From: Pontibacter coccineus
GTDB taxonomy: Bacteria; Bacteroidota; Bacteroidia; Cytophagales; Hymenobacteraceae
Direction of reading: 5' to 3'
DNA length: 64,000 nt
Assembly (NCBI RefSeq): GCF_030546575.1
Contig: NZ_JAUOTN010000001.1
Location: forward strand, 248,001 to 312,000
Positions 16,536-26,280 of this stretch are shown here, piece after piece; position 1 is the first letter of the stretch; the number at the start of each line of letters is the position of its first letter. The notes under the pieces were generated by a model. The model was not told the origin of the DNA. It saw only the letters and a list, made by a program, of their open reading frames with translations, and did no database searches. The position numbers were made by a program, and so were the translations under genes.

Positions 16536-17687
16536 TTATCTGGCTGATGGCGGAATCATGACAGGCTTAATGCAATTGTCCAGCTTCTCTGAAAAAATAT
16601 GGTAGGCGTCGGCTACGTCTTCAAGCGGCACGCGGTGCGTGATAAGTGCTTTCGGATTCAGGATACCGTTCTGCACGTGGTCGATCAGCCTTGGCAGCAG
16701 GCGTTTCACCGAGGCCTGGTTTGCCCGGATGGTGATGCCCTTGTTCACCACGTTCCCAAGTGGGAAGAGGTTGTCTGTCGGACCGTAAATACCGACGATG
16801 GATACGATGCCGCCTTTTTTCACAGAGTTAACGGCCCAGTGCGCGGCTGTAGCCGAGCCAGCCTGTAGCAGAAGTTTGCGCCCTGTGATGGTCTGCATCA
16901 CGTTACCGGTTGCTTCGGCACCCACTGCATCGATCACCACATCGGCACCCATCCAGTCAGTGGTCTTTTTCACAAACACCACCGGGTCGTCCATTTCCTC
17001 GTAGTTGTAGGCCTCGCAGTTGGCGTAGTTACGCACGAACTCCAGGCGGTACTCCACTTTGTCGATCACGATCACGCGGCCCGCGCCGAAGAGCCAGGAG
17101 CAGCGTGCCGCCATGATACCAATAGGCCCTGCTCCGAAGATCACGACCGTGTCGCCTTTCTGGATGCCGCCCATCTCAGCAGCCTGGTAACCGGTTGGCA
17201 CCACATCCGTCAGTAGCACGGCGTCGTCCGGATCCATCCCTGGAGGTATAACAGTTGGTCCGACATCGGCATAAGGAACGCGCACGTACTCGGCCTGTCC
17301 GCCATCATAGCCACCGGCTGTGTGCGAGTAGCCAAAAATACCACCGACAGCCGTGGCCTGTGAGTTGGACTCGTGGCAGTTGCCAAACAGACCCTGCTTA
17401 CAGAAATGGCATTTACCGCAGGCGATGTTAAATGGCACGATCACCATATCGCCCACTTTCAGCTTCTGTATTTCAGATCCGATCTCAATTACTTCGCCAA
17501 TAAATTCATGGCCGAACGTCATGCCCACACGGGTGTCGGGTACGTTGCCATTATAGAGGTGGAGGTCAGAGCCGCAAATACAGGAGCGCGTAACGCGCAC
17601 GATGGCATCCTGGGGATGCAGAATTTTGGGCTCTGGTTTTTCGTCAATGCGGACCCGCTGCGGCCCGCGATAGTTCATTGCCAGCAT
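16536..17687 (-). CDS. Zinc-dependent alcohol dehydrogenase (MDR family)
   Basis: A 383-residue medium-chain dehydrogenase. The catalytic zinc ligands are Cys38 (CGSDLH) and His60-Glu61 (GHEF). The structural zinc is bound by Cys90, Cys93, Cys96 and Cys104. The Rossmann motif GAGPIG (about 185-190) binds NAD(P). Long insertions such as GYSHTAGGYDGGQAEYV place it in the formaldehyde-dehydrogenase-like or threonine-dehydrogenase-like branch. It oxidises an alcohol or reduces an aldehyde; the substrate is not fixed by sequence. It leads a two-gene unit with the tail-anchored protein at 16030. An internal ATG at residue 4 is an alternative start. Confidence 0.92.
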   Translation of the reverse strand: MLAMNYRGPQRVRIDEKPEPKILHPQDAIVRVTRSCICGSDLHLYNGNVPDTRVGMTFGHEFIGEVIEIGSEIQKLKVGDMVIVPFNIACGKCHFCKQGLFGNCHESNSQATAVGGIFGYSHTAGGYDGGQAEYVRVPYADVGPTVIPPGMDPDDAVLLTDVVPTGYQAAEMGGIQKGDTVVIFGAGPIGIMAARCSWLFGAGRVIVIDKVEYRLEFVRNYANCEAYNYEEMDDPVVFVKKTTDWMGADVVIDAVGAEATGNVMQTITGRKLLLQAGSATAAHWAVNSVKKGGIVSIVGIYGPTDNLFPLGNVVNKGITIRANQASVKRLLPRLIDHVQNGILNPKALITHRVPLEDVADAYHIFSEKLDNCIKPVMIPPSAR

Positions 17688-17934
17688 AAGTTAGTTTTCA
17701 GTTTGTCTTCAAAAGTGCAAACTCTTCCGCCCTGAACGGGCTTCCGAATCACGTTTAGATAAATACTAATCTATACCTTAATGGTTGCAATAATTGTACT
17801 TTTAAAAGAAATAGCTATATAAGCATGCTTTTATACTTCAGCTGCCAGGTACTCATAGCGTACCCTCCCATGCTGTAGCAAAAGCGCAGCCTATACCCTG
17901 TTCAATAATAACCTGCAACCAGTTTGGCCAGGCG

Positions 17935-18111
17935 CTACCTGCCGTCGTCCTTGATCCTGGTTTTGATCTGCTCGGCCATTTCAGGTGTCACCTCTACATG
18001 GTGCACCTCCCGTGCGTGTTTACCGGCTTGTGCCAGCACTTCCTGTTCGCTGTTAGCTCTTATTTCGGCATTGCAATCAAAGCCGACATCCCTGCATTTT
18101 AATGTTTTCAT
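17935..18111 (-). CDS. DUF1059 family small protein
   Basis: A 58-residue gene read directly from the complementary strand. It begins MKTLKCRDVGFDCNAEI, continues with a helix containing QEVLAQAGKHAREVHH, and ends MAEQIKTRIKDDGR. This matches DUF1059: the KxxxCxxxGxDC start, the AxHAxxxH centre and the TPE helix. The two cysteines and the histidines could bind a metal, but this is not shown. It stands alone between the dehydrogenase and the UvrA-like gene. Confidence 0.85.
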   Translation of the reverse strand: MKTLKCRDVGFDCNAEIRANSEQEVLAQAGKHAREVHHVEVTPEMAEQIKTRIKDDGR

Positions 18112-18351
18112 GATCTGGCTGGTTTAGTATGTTTATTCGAGGTATCACAATTAAAACGAATGAGTAAACTATTCTATACCCTGTTGTATTTCAATTAGTT
18201 ATAACATTACAAAGATTTTCATCAAGACTTTATCCGTGGCACCTGCGATGTTGCCACCTCTTACCAAAAGCGGAAACCTGCGTACACTCAACAATTTTCT
18301 TTTGCGGCACGAAGCTATACCTTCGTGTCAGAACAGCATACAACAGCACAC

Positions 18352-20895
18352 ATGGCAACACCAAAACAGGATCAGACGACAACCGGGCAGTTCAAGGGAT
18401 TCGTAGAAGTGCGGGGAGCGCGGGAGCATAATCTCAAAAACATCAGCCTCTCTATACCCCGCGATGCGCTCGTTGTCTTTACCGGTGTATCCGGTTCCGG
18501 TAAGTCCAGCCTGGCCTTTGGAACGCTGTATGCCGAGGCGCAGCGCCGCTACCTGGAGTCCGTGTCGCCTTATGCCCGCCGCCTGTTTCACCAGATGGCG
18601 GTGCCTGAAGTGGACGCAATAGACGGACTGCCCCCTGCAGTGGCCCTGCAACAGCAGCGCGGCACACCCACTACCCGTTCCTCAGTCGGCAGCGTGACCA
18701 CGCTCTCCAACCTGCTGCGCATGCTCTACTCACGGGCCGGCGACTACCCTTCGGGACAATCCATTATCTATGCCGAGGCTTTCTCGCCCAACACCGCAGA
18801 AGGGGCCTGCCCAACCTGTCATGGTCTGGGGCGCATGTACGATGTCACCGAAAAGTCGATGGTGCCCGACGATTCGCTCACCATCCGGGAGCGGGCCATC
18901 GCGGCCTGGCCCATGGCCTGGGGCGGACAGAACCAGCGCGACATCCTGGTGACATTGGGCTTCGATGTGGACAGGCCCTGGTGTGAGTTGCCACAGAAAG
19001 ACCGCGACTGGATACTCTTCACGGACGAGCAGCCCGTCGTGCCGGTATACCCTGGCTATACCCCTGAAGAAACGCAACGTGCCCTCAAACGCAAGGAAGA
19101 GCCTAACTACATGGGTACCTTTAGCAGTGCCCGCCGCCACGTGTTCCATACCTTCGCCAACACCAACAGCCCGCTCATGAAAAAGCGGGTGATGCAGTAT
19201 ATGCTGAGCACCGACTGCCCCACCTGCCAGGGCAAGCGGCTGCGGCCGGAGTCGCTCTCCGTCAAATTTGCGGGCTACGACATCACGGAACTGTCACGCC
19301 TGCCTTTAAAACGGGTGCAGGCCGTCCTCAAGCCTTTTGCACGGGGCAACGAGCCGGGCCATGCCCGCACGGAAGCCGAACACCCGGAGCAGGCCATTGT
19401 GGCCAGGCGCATTGCCGATGACCTGTGCGCCCGCATCGAGGTGCTGCTCGATCTGGGCCTGGGCTATTTATCGCTGGATCGCAGCACCCCTACCCTCTCC
19501 CCGGGCGAACTGCAGCGCCTGCGCCTGGCCACGCAGCTTTACTCGCACCTGTTCGGAGTGGTGTATGTGCTTGACGAGCCATCCGCCGGCCTGCACCCTG
19601 CCGACAAAGTGGCCCTGCTCCGGGCACTCGACGGACTCAAGAAAGCGGGCAATTCGCTCTTTGTGGTAGAACACGACCTGGCTGTGATCCGCCACGCGGA
19701 CTGGATCGTGGATGTGGGCCCTGCTGCCGGCGAGCAAGGCGGCGAGATTCTGTACAGTGGCCCTACTGAAGGATTGCGGCAGGTTAAAGCCTCCCGCACG
19801 GGTGAGTATCTGTTTGGCAAAGCAAAGGGCTTCAACTCCGATCCGCGTGAACCCAAAGCCTGGCTAAAACTAAGCGATGTCAGCCGAAACAACCTGGACA
19901 GCCTGTCTGCCGAGTTTCCGATTGGGGTGTTCACCGCCGTGACGGGCGTATCCGGCTCCGGCAAATCCAGCCTGGTGAGCCAGGTGCTGGTGGAGCTGGT
20001 GGCCGCTCACCTGGGGCACCAACTGCCTGTTGAAGAAGAGGAGGGCGAGGAACTGGAACGTGATATACCTGTCACAACCGGAGGTCATATCACGGCAGGT
20101 ATGGAACAGATCAAACGGTTGGTGCGCGTCGACCAGAAGCCCATCGGCCGGACACCACGCTCCAACATGGCCACCTACACCGGCCTGTTCGACCATGTGC
20201 GCAATCTTTTTGCCAGCACGCCGCTTGCCAAAAAGCGCCGCTACGATGCCGGGCGCTTCTCCTTTAACGTGGCAAAGGGGCGCTGTGAGAACTGCCAGGG
20301 AGAGGGCTTTGTGATGGTGGAGCTGCTCTTTTTGCCCAGCGTATACGCCCCCTGCCCTGTGTGCCACGGTGCCCGCTACAATGCCCAGACCCTGGAGGTG
20401 ACCTACCGCGACAGGAACATCGCCGAAGTGCTCGACATGACAGTGGATGCGGCCTGGGAGTTCTTTGACGAGGAGCCAGCCGTGCACCGCGCCCTCACCA
20501 TGCTAAGGGAAGTCGGGCTGGGTTACCTGCGCCTCGGGCAGCCCGCCACCGAACTCTCCGGCGGTGAGGCGCAACGCATTAAACTGGCCACTGAACTACA
20601 GCGTGCGCAACGCGGCAATACCCTCTACATCTTAGACGAACCAACCACTGGTCTGCACCCTGCTGATGTGGACAGGCTGATGACCCAGCTTCACCTATTG
20701 GTTGATGCCGGCAATACGGTGATTGTAGTAGAGCACGACATGCGCGTCGTGGCTGCCAGCGACTGGGTGATCGATATCGGGCCGGGTGCAGGCGAAGAAG
20801 GCGGTCAGATAGTAGCGGCTGGGCCACCCGAAGCAATTGCCAGATCCGAAGGAAGCAAAACAGCCCCCTTTTTAAGAACATTATCTACAGCCTAA
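18352..20895 (+). CDS. UvrA-like excinuclease ATPase (UvrA2 type)
   Basis: An 847-residue double ABC ATPase of the UvrA family. Each half begins with Walker [10 protein letters not shown] (about residues 45 and 535) and each half has a signature region ([30 protein letters not shown]) and Walker B ([26 protein letters not shown]). Zinc-finger cysteine pairs appear as CPTCHG, CPTCQG and CENCQG...CPVCHG. It is about 90 residues shorter than housekeeping UvrA (about 940), as in UvrA2 paralogues linked to DNA adduct or drug resistance. The ATG at 18352 is preferred; GTG at 18325 is an in-frame alternative. It is unlinked to uvrB or uvrC. Confidence 0.9.
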   Translation: MATPKQDQTTTGQFKGFVEVRGAREHNLKNISLSIPRDALVVFTGVSGSGKSSLAFGTLYAEAQRRYLESVSPYARRLFHQMAVPEVDAIDGLPPAVALQQQRGTPTTRSSVGSVTTLSNLLRMLYSRAGDYPSGQSIIYAEAFSPNTAEGACPTCHGLGRMYDVTEKSMVPDDSLTIRERAIAAWPMAWGGQNQRDILVTLGFDVDRPWCELPQKDRDWILFTDEQPVVPVYPGYTPEETQRALKRKEEPNYMGTFSSARRHVFHTFANTNSPLMKKRVMQYMLSTDCPTCQGKRLRPESLSVKFAGYDITELSRLPLKRVQAVLKPFARGNEPGHARTEAEHPEQAIVARRIADDLCARIEVLLDLGLGYLSLDRSTPTLSPGELQRLRLATQLYSHLFGVVYVLDEPSAGLHPADKVALLRALDGLKKAGNSLFVVEHDLAVIRHADWIVDVGPAAGEQGGEILYSGPTEGLRQVKASRTGEYLFGKAKGFNSDPREPKAWLKLSDVSRNNLDSLSAEFPIGVFTAVTGVSGSGKSSLVSQVLVELVAAHLGHQLPVEEEEGEELERDIPVTTGGHITAGMEQIKRLVRVDQKPIGRTPRSNMATYTGLFDHVRNLFASTPLAKKRRYDAGRFSFNVAKGRCENCQGEGFVMVELLFLPSVYAPCPVCHGARYNAQTLEVTYRDRNIAEVLDMTVDAAWEFFDEEPAVHRALTMLREVGLGYLRLGQPATELSGGEAQRIKLATELQRAQRGNTLYILDEPTTGLHPADVDRLMTQLHLLVDAGNTVIVVEHDMRVVAASDWVIDIGPGAGEEGGQIVAAGPPEAIARSEGSKTAPFLRTLSTA

Positions 20896-21248
20896 GCCCA
20901 GGCTGCAACCGTGAATAGTTGCAACTTCATGCTGCTTGAGCAGGTTGTATGGGCTGTCGCCTGATTAGTGAGAAGTAGCGCTCAGGCAAAGAAAAGGACC
21001 TTCATGCTGAGGCTGTTTGAAAAGGATTCTGCCCTTTCAGTATTAATACAGCTGAATGGATGAACCGGCATAAGTACAAAGCCTGCAGCCGCGAAACAAA
21101 AAGACACAATTTGGAAAAAACAAACTCCTGGACGCAGTGTTTATATTTAACCAACACCATAAGTAATTCACAAATTGACATTTAGCCTATTGTTTTCTTA
21201 TTGCTAAAATGTTTAAATTTGCAGATTATCATCTTTTTAGTTTGTGCG
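20896..21248. other. Intergenic region with the GAF-gene promoter
   Basis: About 350 bases without a supportable gene. The proximal part is featureless; the distal part is AT-rich and carries the promoter at 21190-21221. Confidence 0.5.
21190..21221 (+). promoter_or_regulatory. Bacteroidota-type promoter (TTG / TAnnTTTG)
   Basis: A TTG at 21190-21192 and TAAATTTG at 21214-21221 are separated by 21 bases, fitting the Bacteroidota -33/-7 consensus. The -7 box lies 27 bases before the ATG at 21249 and overlaps the upstream extension of that frame, which is why the later start is chosen. Confidence 0.65.
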
Positions 21249-21776
21249 ATGGAATATAGATTCGTGCATCATTGGAATTATGTGCTAAGGGAGGATGAGC
21301 ACCGTATAATGGAATCGGCCATTTCGCTCACCTCGCAGCCACGCAACGAGTCCTTCCTCAGACAGGCGGCCGAATTCATCGCGACCCATGCCCAGGTGCA
21401 GTATGTACTAATCGGCAGCTTAAGCGAAGATGGCAAGGATGTGCTGACGAAAGTGTTTCTGAAAAACGGAGAGGTACAGCCGAATATCTCATACCCTCTG
21501 CAATCCGGTCCCTGCGATGCTGTTCTTACACAGCGGTTCTGCTATTACCCCAACAACGTACAGCGCCACTTCCCCCAAGACATCGAGCTGCAGGAAATGA
21601 ACATCGAAAGCTACCTAGGCAGCATTTTCCTGACAGAAGGCGGAGATCCGGTTGGATTGATCGCCCTGATGAGTGACCAACAACTCGAAAACGCCGCTTT
21701 TGCCGAGCACCTGGTGCTGGTGCTGAGCCCTGCTATTGAAGAAGAATTGATCCTGCAGTGTCATCCCTCACTCTAA
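21249..21776 (+). CDS. GAF-like domain protein
   Basis: A 175-residue cytosolic protein. After an N-terminal helix (WNYVLREDEHRIMESAISLTSQ) comes a single GAF-type sensor domain (about 35-165), with QYVLIGSLSEDGKDVLTKVF, YPLQSGPCDAVL and SYLGSIFLTEGGDPVGLIALM as typical strands and loops. SGPCDAVL places a Cys in the usual cofactor/ligand-binding region. No output domain is attached, so it may act through a partner. Start and promoter agree (see 21190-21221). Confidence 0.75.
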   Translation: MEYRFVHHWNYVLREDEHRIMESAISLTSQPRNESFLRQAAEFIATHAQVQYVLIGSLSEDGKDVLTKVFLKNGEVQPNISYPLQSGPCDAVLTQRFCYYPNNVQRHFPQDIELQEMNIESYLGSIFLTEGGDPVGLIALMSDQQLENAAFAEHLVLVLSPAIEEELILQCHPSL

Positions 21777-21792
21777 ACATACCAAGCCAATA

Positions 21793-21844
21793 AAAAAACC
21801 TCTGCCTACTTCCAGCGTCTGTGCTGGTGTAGCAGAGGTTTTTT
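21793..21844. terminator. Bidirectional intrinsic terminator
   Basis: A 13-bp perfect stem (21793-21805 with 21832-21844) bounded by an A-run and a T-run. It separates the convergent GAF-protein gene and susD-like gene. Confidence 0.88.
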
Positions 21845-21875
21845 CACTTTCAGAAACAGGTATAGCGCAACGGCC

Positions 21876-23204
21876 CTAGATAGCAGGATCGTTTGGCGTA
21901 TTCGGGTTGTTGCGGCGCTCCTGGTCAGGATACGGATAGAAATTGCGGTTACGCTCCGTCAGGTTTTCAGGTGGTCCCGGACGGTTGAAACGACGGCTGT
22001 CCTCCCATTTCTGTCCGCTCAGGTATAGCTCAGCAGACCGCTGTTTGTATACCTCCAATAGCAAGGCCTCTCTGGTCACAGGGCCGCTATAAGCCGGCAA
22101 AGCAGCATGAACGCCAAACGGATCACCGGAAGTCTGCGTCCGCACCTGGTTGATCAGTGCCAATGCTTCCTCCGGGGAGCCATTGCTTCGCAGCAGCGCT
22201 TCTGCTTTGATCAGTTTCATCTCGTCTGGCAGGTATGCCGGTATACTGGTCGTCTGTGTGTTGAAAAATCCTGCCAGCGTCATCACCCGGTCTCCGGACA
22301 CGTCGGCACCTGGCTCTGTCATGTAGAAGTTGTATCGCCCATCTCCCTCTTCAAAAAGCGCATCCGGCAAGCCGAATTGATCCCGCGGTCTGAAGTAACC
22401 CAGGATAAATACAGTATTATAGATCGGGTTCGGACTCAGTGTGCTGTACACAAACTCAGAGCGTTTGGTCAGATCCACTTTGTCTGCATTAGCAATAGCC
22501 GCGTCATAATTTCCTGCATATAAGTTATACCGCGCATTGTAAGCGTACAGCGTGCTACGCAGATCGAACGCAGTACCGGTAACCTGTGTCGTAAACTCCG
22601 GTGACGGGGGCGTGGCCTCGATCAGTGCGATCCCTTCGTTCAGGTGGGCGATGGCAGCTGCCAGCACCTCTGCTCTGGGCCTGAATGTTACTTTGTCGGT
22701 CCGGCTGGTTTCGGTGTTTGCCTGTTCATATGCGATGTACAGGTTGCCGAGCGCCATGGCATTGAACAGGTGCGCGTGCGCCATTACCCCGCTCAGCGTT
22801 CCGCCCGTCAAGGTGGGTACATTGGGAGCGTTCTCCAGAATCTGCTCACTCATCAGCATGGTGCGCTGCATGCGTGACCAATGGCCGAGGATGTTGCCGT
22901 TGAACGTGGGCAGGGCAGTTCCACCAGCCTCCAGTTCGAGCACGTTGGTAAAGGTGGCTACCCCTTTCATCTCGCGACCCGTCACACCTGTGTATAACAG
23001 CGCCGCCTCCAGGCCTGAGGTAGAGTAAAACTGTCGCAACCCGACACTCAGGGCAATGATGCCTTCACGGGAGTTCAGCACCTCCACGTCACTGGCTGCG
23101 TTTGGATTGGGTATATCCAGTTCGCACCCAGTCGTCAACAGCAGACAGCCCGATAGGAAGCCCACTTTTAAGTAAGAAGCTATATTTTTCATGTTGTTTT
23201 TCAT
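21876..23204 (-). CDS. SusD/RagB-family outer-membrane lipoprotein
   Basis: A 442-residue surface lipoprotein that binds nutrient and caps the TonB-dependent transporter encoded just upstream. A lipoprotein signal ends in lipobox TTGC followed by ELDIPNPN. The body is TPR-like helical, and the C-terminus carries the SusD-type SGQKWEDSRRF ... YPYPDQER...NPN motif. The frame also allows a start at 23219 that overlaps the susC stop (TAATG), or at 23192; 23204 gives a signal of normal length. It is the last gene of the anmK-susC-susD unit and is shorter than polysaccharide-type SusD (about 550). Confidence 0.88.
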   Translation of the reverse strand: MKNNMKNIASYLKVGFLSGCLLLTTGCELDIPNPNAASDVEVLNSREGIIALSVGLRQFYSTSGLEAALLYTGVTGREMKGVATFTNVLELEAGGTALPTFNGNILGHWSRMQRTMLMSEQILENAPNVPTLTGGTLSGVMAHAHLFNAMALGNLYIAYEQANTETSRTDKVTFRPRAEVLAAAIAHLNEGIALIEATPPSPEFTTQVTGTAFDLRSTLYAYNARYNLYAGNYDAAIANADKVDLTKRSEFVYSTLSPNPIYNTVFILGYFRPRDQFGLPDALFEEGDGRYNFYMTEPGADVSGDRVMTLAGFFNTQTTSIPAYLPDEMKLIKAEALLRSNGSPEEALALINQVRTQTSGDPFGVHAALPAYSGPVTREALLLEVYKQRSAELYLSGQKWEDSRRFNRPGPPENLTERNRNFYPYPDQERRNNPNTPNDPAI

Positions 23205-23218
23205 AAGGTTAGGAAGCA

Positions 23219-26200
23219 TTAGAAGGTAAAGTTGAGGCCCAGTGCATAGGTTCTCGGGATCGGCACCTCCACAAAGTCAAAGCCTCTCACGGCGTTGGTC
23301 TGACCAGCCGCATTCACTTCCGGGTCATAACCGCTGTAGTCGTCAATCGAGAACAGGTTACGCCCGGCCAGGCTGAGGCGCATGCTGTTCCCTCCCAAAA
23401 AGGCGGGCTTAAAATCATAGGCCACCGACACTTCTCTCAGCTTAATAAAAGAGCCGTCTTCAATGTAATTTTCAAATATGCCGAACAGTGCGGCAGAGGT
23501 ACCTTTCGGCACTTCCCCTCTTAGTTCCGGCTCATAACCGGCCAGTCCGCCATACAGGTCGCGCTCGCCCACGCGACGGGTGAAGTTGAACACGTCAAAC
23601 CCGTAAACGGCATCAAACTGGGTACGGAAGGACAGTCGCTCGCCTACCGAGATGTCGTTTGTCCAGGAGCCGGTCCAGTCCGGGTTCGGGTCGCCGATCA
23701 CCTTGGGCACGGTGGCGCCCATCGGCTGCCCGTTTTCGGGGTTGCGCCCGGCACGCTCAGGCTGTGGCAGTCCGGCAGGGTTCAGCAGCAGCGAACCGTC
23801 GGGATTTCGTGCAAAATAGGTAGCGTAGAAGGCACCGAGCGGGTACCCATCCACGGCAGCCACCTGACCGAAACCACCCGGGAATGGCAGCACGCCACCC
23901 GGTATGTTATTCACTTCGTTTTTGTTGCGGGAATAGATCAGCGTAGAGGTCCAGCGCACACGCTCTGTCTGGACAGGCGCGCCTGTGATCATCAGTTCAA
24001 AACCCTTGTTAGTCATGGTGCCGATGTTGGCGTACTGGTTCAGGAAACCCGAAGAAGGCGTCAGGCCAATGAACAACAGCAGGTCCTCCACATCTTTCTT
24101 GTAAACCGAAAACTCCAGACCCAGCCTACCGCCGAGGAAACTCATATCAGCACCGAACTCTGTTTCTACCTGGCGCTCCGGCTTAATGCCCGAGTTACCC
24201 AATAAGGTAGATGGAATAACGCCCGGAAGTCCAGGAAGTGAAACAGGGTTGTAATTGGTATAGCGGTCATAAGCTCCGATCGCTGTCAGGTTGCCCGCCT
24301 GGCCATAGGAGGCCCGCAGTTTGAAAATAGGGATGATATCGGCCAATCCCTGCCAAAAACTTTCGTTGGAGATCAGGTAGCTGGCGCTCACTTTCGGGTA
24401 AAACTGCCATCTGTTGTCTTCTCCAAACACCGAAGACACGTCGTAGCGACCGGCGCCCGTCAGGAAGAAACGCTCTCCGATACCGAACGTTTGCTGGGCG
24501 AAAAAGCCCATGATGTTTATATCGGCTCTTCCATCGATGGAGACTACCGTGGCGCCGCCGGAGCTAACCTGGGCGATCGGTCCTAACTGCGTGCCTGTTA
24601 TACCTGTTGAGTAGTATTTCTCCGTCTGCACCGTACCCCCTATACCTGTGGTAGATTCCAGCCAGTCGGTCAGGAAAGTGCGGTAAGAGGCATTCAGATC
24701 GTTGTTAAGCAGGTATGAGGTGCGGTCAGCACGTCGTGAGTAGCCGGCATTATAGGAAGGTGTTGTGTTGCCCACCGGTATATAGCCCGTTGCGATCTGC
24801 GTTGAATTGTCAAAACCCAGCACGTAGCTCACATTCAGGCCATTGATCGGTGTGAGGTTTACCTGAAAATCGCCGATGAAACGGTTGGTGCGCTGCCCGA
24901 AATCAAAGCGGTTGATGGCCTCAAGCGGGTTGGTGCGACGAAGGATAGCCGTAGGCGCCGTGGAAGGGTATATTCCGTTCACCGGTTCCGGGTTGATGAA
25001 GTTGTTACTGAAAATGAAGCCGGTCAGGGCTCCGTATGCTTCGCTCAGGCCGCCGTTTGGTATTTCCTCGCTCGTGCTGAGCACATAGTTGGCTCCTAAC
25101 GACACCGAGATCCAGTTTCTGATCGTCTGGTCGATTCGAATACGGGCGCCTCCCCGCTTAAAGTTCGTATTATCGATGATGCCCTGGTTGCTCAGGAAAT
25201 TGCCGCTCATATAGTACTGGGTATTCGCGCTGCCCCCCGACACCGACACATTGTTCTCGGTACCATAGGCAGTCCTGAAGATTCTGTCCTGGTAGTCATA
25301 CCTAGTGACTGGTTCCTGCGTGAGGTCGGCGGCCAGGTTGTTCACAAAGCGGAAAGGGTGCTGGTTATAATCCAGCGTTTTGCGCACTTCATTCACCCGA
25401 AACTGCGTGGAGACCGAGATTTTAGGAGCACCCTCCACCCCGCGTTTCGTGAAGATCTGCACCACCCCGTTGCTGGCCCGTGACCCGTAGATAGCAGCCG
25501 CAGCGGCCCCTTTGATGATCTCGATGCGTTCAATGTCATTTGGGTTAATGTCTACCAGTCGGTTCTGCGCATAGCCACCCAGGTCGATCAGTTCAGGAGA
25601 GCTGTTGTTGATGATCACCCCATCCACAATGTAAAGCGGGTCGCCCGACCCAACGACCGTGCTGGTACCTCGCAGGCGCACACTGATACCGCCCGCCGGG
25701 TTGCCGGAGTTCTGGCTGATCTGCGCACCGGCGACCTTACCAGCCAAGGCCTGGTCTATGGACGTCGCCACACTGTTTTCGATAGCATCTCCTGAAACGG
25801 TGGAAATGGCATTGCCCAGCTCCTTTTTGCTGGTTGCCACGGAAGTGCCCGTCACCACCACTTCATCCAGCCCCACTATATCCTCCTGAATCTGCGCATC
25901 CACCTGCACGGTCTGCTGATCACCGAGGGTAACAGGACGGGTCTGTGGTTTAAAGCCGATGAAAGAGAACGTGAGCTGGTAAGTACCTGGGGGCAGGGCA
26001 GCCGACAGGTTGTATACCCCACTGGCATCGGTGGCCGTGGCAATGTTGTGGTTCTGAAACTTTACCACCACACCGGGCAGCGGAGACTTGGTGCGGGCAT
26101 CTGTGACGGTGCCCGTAATCGCGTAGCGTGCCCCTTGCGCGCTGGCCAGCTGACAGGCAGCAGCCAACAGAAGGAAACACAGCAGGATAGCCTTTCCGGA

Positions 26201-26230
26201 GGCCCTCCCGATCAGGTAAATTTTTCTCAT
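23219..26230 (-). CDS. SusC/RagA-family TonB-dependent outer-membrane transporter
   Basis: A 1003-residue receptor. A signal peptide (to about residue 32) is followed by a carboxypeptidase-regulatory-like beta-sandwich (about 38-115), the TonB box region (VVVTGTSV near 125) and a plug with the SusC signature DPLYIVDGVIINN (about 198-210). The rest is a 22-strand barrel ending in Phe (ALGLNFTF). It imports a substrate bound by the SusD-like partner, using TonB/ExbBD energy. It starts 50 bases after anmK and is probably co-transcribed with it, suggesting a peptidoglycan-derived or other amino-sugar substrate. Confidence 0.92.
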   Translation of the reverse strand: MRKIYLIGRASGKAILLCFLLLAAACQLASAQGARYAITGTVTDARTKSPLPGVVVKFQNHNIATATDASGVYNLSAALPPGTYQLTFSFIGFKPQTRPVTLGDQQTVQVDAQIQEDIVGLDEVVVTGTSVATSKKELGNAISTVSGDAIENSVATSIDQALAGKVAGAQISQNSGNPAGGISVRLRGTSTVVGSGDPLYIVDGVIINNSSPELIDLGGYAQNRLVDINPNDIERIEIIKGAAAAAIYGSRASNGVVQIFTKRGVEGAPKISVSTQFRVNEVRKTLDYNQHPFRFVNNLAADLTQEPVTRYDYQDRIFRTAYGTENNVSVSGGSANTQYYMSGNFLSNQGIIDNTNFKRGGARIRIDQTIRNWISVSLGANYVLSTSEEIPNGGLSEAYGALTGFIFSNNFINPEPVNGIYPSTAPTAILRRTNPLEAINRFDFGQRTNRFIGDFQVNLTPINGLNVSYVLGFDNSTQIATGYIPVGNTTPSYNAGYSRRADRTSYLLNNDLNASYRTFLTDWLESTTGIGGTVQTEKYYSTGITGTQLGPIAQVSSGGATVVSIDGRADINIMGFFAQQTFGIGERFFLTGAGRYDVSSVFGEDNRWQFYPKVSASYLISNESFWQGLADIIPIFKLRASYGQAGNLTAIGAYDRYTNYNPVSLPGLPGVIPSTLLGNSGIKPERQVETEFGADMSFLGGRLGLEFSVYKKDVEDLLLFIGLTPSSGFLNQYANIGTMTNKGFELMITGAPVQTERVRWTSTLIYSRNKNEVNNIPGGVLPFPGGFGQVAAVDGYPLGAFYATYFARNPDGSLLLNPAGLPQPERAGRNPENGQPMGATVPKVIGDPNPDWTGSWTNDISVGERLSFRTQFDAVYGFDVFNFTRRVGERDLYGGLAGYEPELRGEVPKGTSAALFGIFENYIEDGSFIKLREVSVAYDFKPAFLGGNSMRLSLAGRNLFSIDDYSGYDPEVNAAGQTNAVRGFDFVEVPIPRTYALGLNFTF

Positions 26231-26280
26231 AGTGCCTCTTATTTTGTACGGTTAAAATGTGATGTATAAGTGTTCAGAAT

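Noticed and set aside
17924..18127. Plus-strand frame with a TTG start
   Set aside because: It is the antisense shadow of the DUF1059 gene at 17935-18111, whose protein matches a known family.
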